Below the pieces are notes generated by a model. That model saw only the letters and a program-made list of their open reading frames with translations, was not told the DNA's origin and made no database searches. 40,401 bases of DNA, taken from NCBI GenBank assembly GCA_903827375.1, contig CAIKHZ010000274.1, positions 1-40,401 of the forward strand. Reading direction: 5' to 3'. Origin of the DNA: Akkermansiaceae bacterium. Its GTDB lineage: Bacteria; Verrucomicrobiota; Verrucomicrobiia; Verrucomicrobiales; Akkermansiaceae. Each line of letters begins with the position of its first letter. Position 1 is the stretch's first letter. Positions 40,312 to 40,401 of this stretch are shown here, piece by piece. A program made the translations under genes and the position numbers.

Positions 40312-40401
40312 ACCCGCTTGTCACCCGCTTGTCACCCGCTTGTCACCCGCTTGTCACCCGCTTGTCACCCGCTTGTCACCCGCTTGTCACCCGCTTGTCA
40401 C
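40310..40401. repeat. 11-bp tandem repeat running off the window
   Basis: The unit TCACCCGCTTG is repeated eight times without a mismatch plus four bases of a ninth, ending at the window edge. In the minus-strand sense (CAAGCGGGTGA) every frame meets TGA within three units, so no gene can be read through it. It abuts the nadK remnant. Confidence 0.95.

Noticed and set aside
40310-40401. CRISPR-like array
   Set aside because: The units are contiguous 11-mers without spacers.

Overview
The window looks like a GC-rich chromosome segment from the Verrucomicrobiota. The pointers are a Verru_Chthon cassette protein A homologue, a PEP-CTERM secreted protein, a very long glycine-rich adhesin with autotransporter-associated (PATR) repeats, and gene starts that mostly lack Shine-Dalgarno sequences. 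No rRNA, tRNA or CRISPR array was seen.

Layout. 1-262 is the 3' end of a group II intron (domains V and VI recognisable), abutting a small lipoprotein gene (271-642). 643-1687 holds no supported gene but carries an 11-bp-period repeat array ahead of a respiratory cluster. That cluster (1688-5454) encodes a monoheme cytochrome c, a membrane-anchored tetraheme cytochrome, a Tat-exported protein with four [4Fe-4S] motifs, and an NrfD-type quinone-site membrane protein with a cyclic-nucleotide-binding domain inserted between its transmembrane segments. An unknown 149-residue protein, a DUF2339-like membrane protein and an amidohydrolase follow.

The second accessory block (8813-14771) has a phosphopantetheinyl transferase, a diaminobutyrate-type aminotransferase and a single-module synthetase with the architecture of the epsilon-poly-lysine synthetase family: adenylation, carrier, then membrane segments alternating with three left-handed beta-helix-like domains. 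Together they suggest synthesis of a cationic homo-polyamino acid, plausibly made of diaminobutyrate. An AddB-like nuclease, a DUF5989 protein and a PBP1C peptidoglycan synthase follow.

20392-25665 (minus) encodes the adhesin, with a clear terminator and an upstream pair of 54-bp-spaced inverted repeats. 26320-28481 carries a small membrane protein, an RsmC-like methyltransferase and an RsuA-like pseudouridine synthase. The minus-strand block 32537-28464 is a nitrogen operon (amtB, glnK, small membrane protein, then an NhaD/CitMHS-type transporter) with a good sigma-54 promoter candidate. 32771-38083 (minus) encodes envelope proteins: a PEP-CTERM protein, Verru_Chthon protein A and a secreted partner. 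A TPR protein (38294-40165) precedes a nadK remnant on the opposite strand, broken by an 11-bp tandem repeat that runs off the window end.
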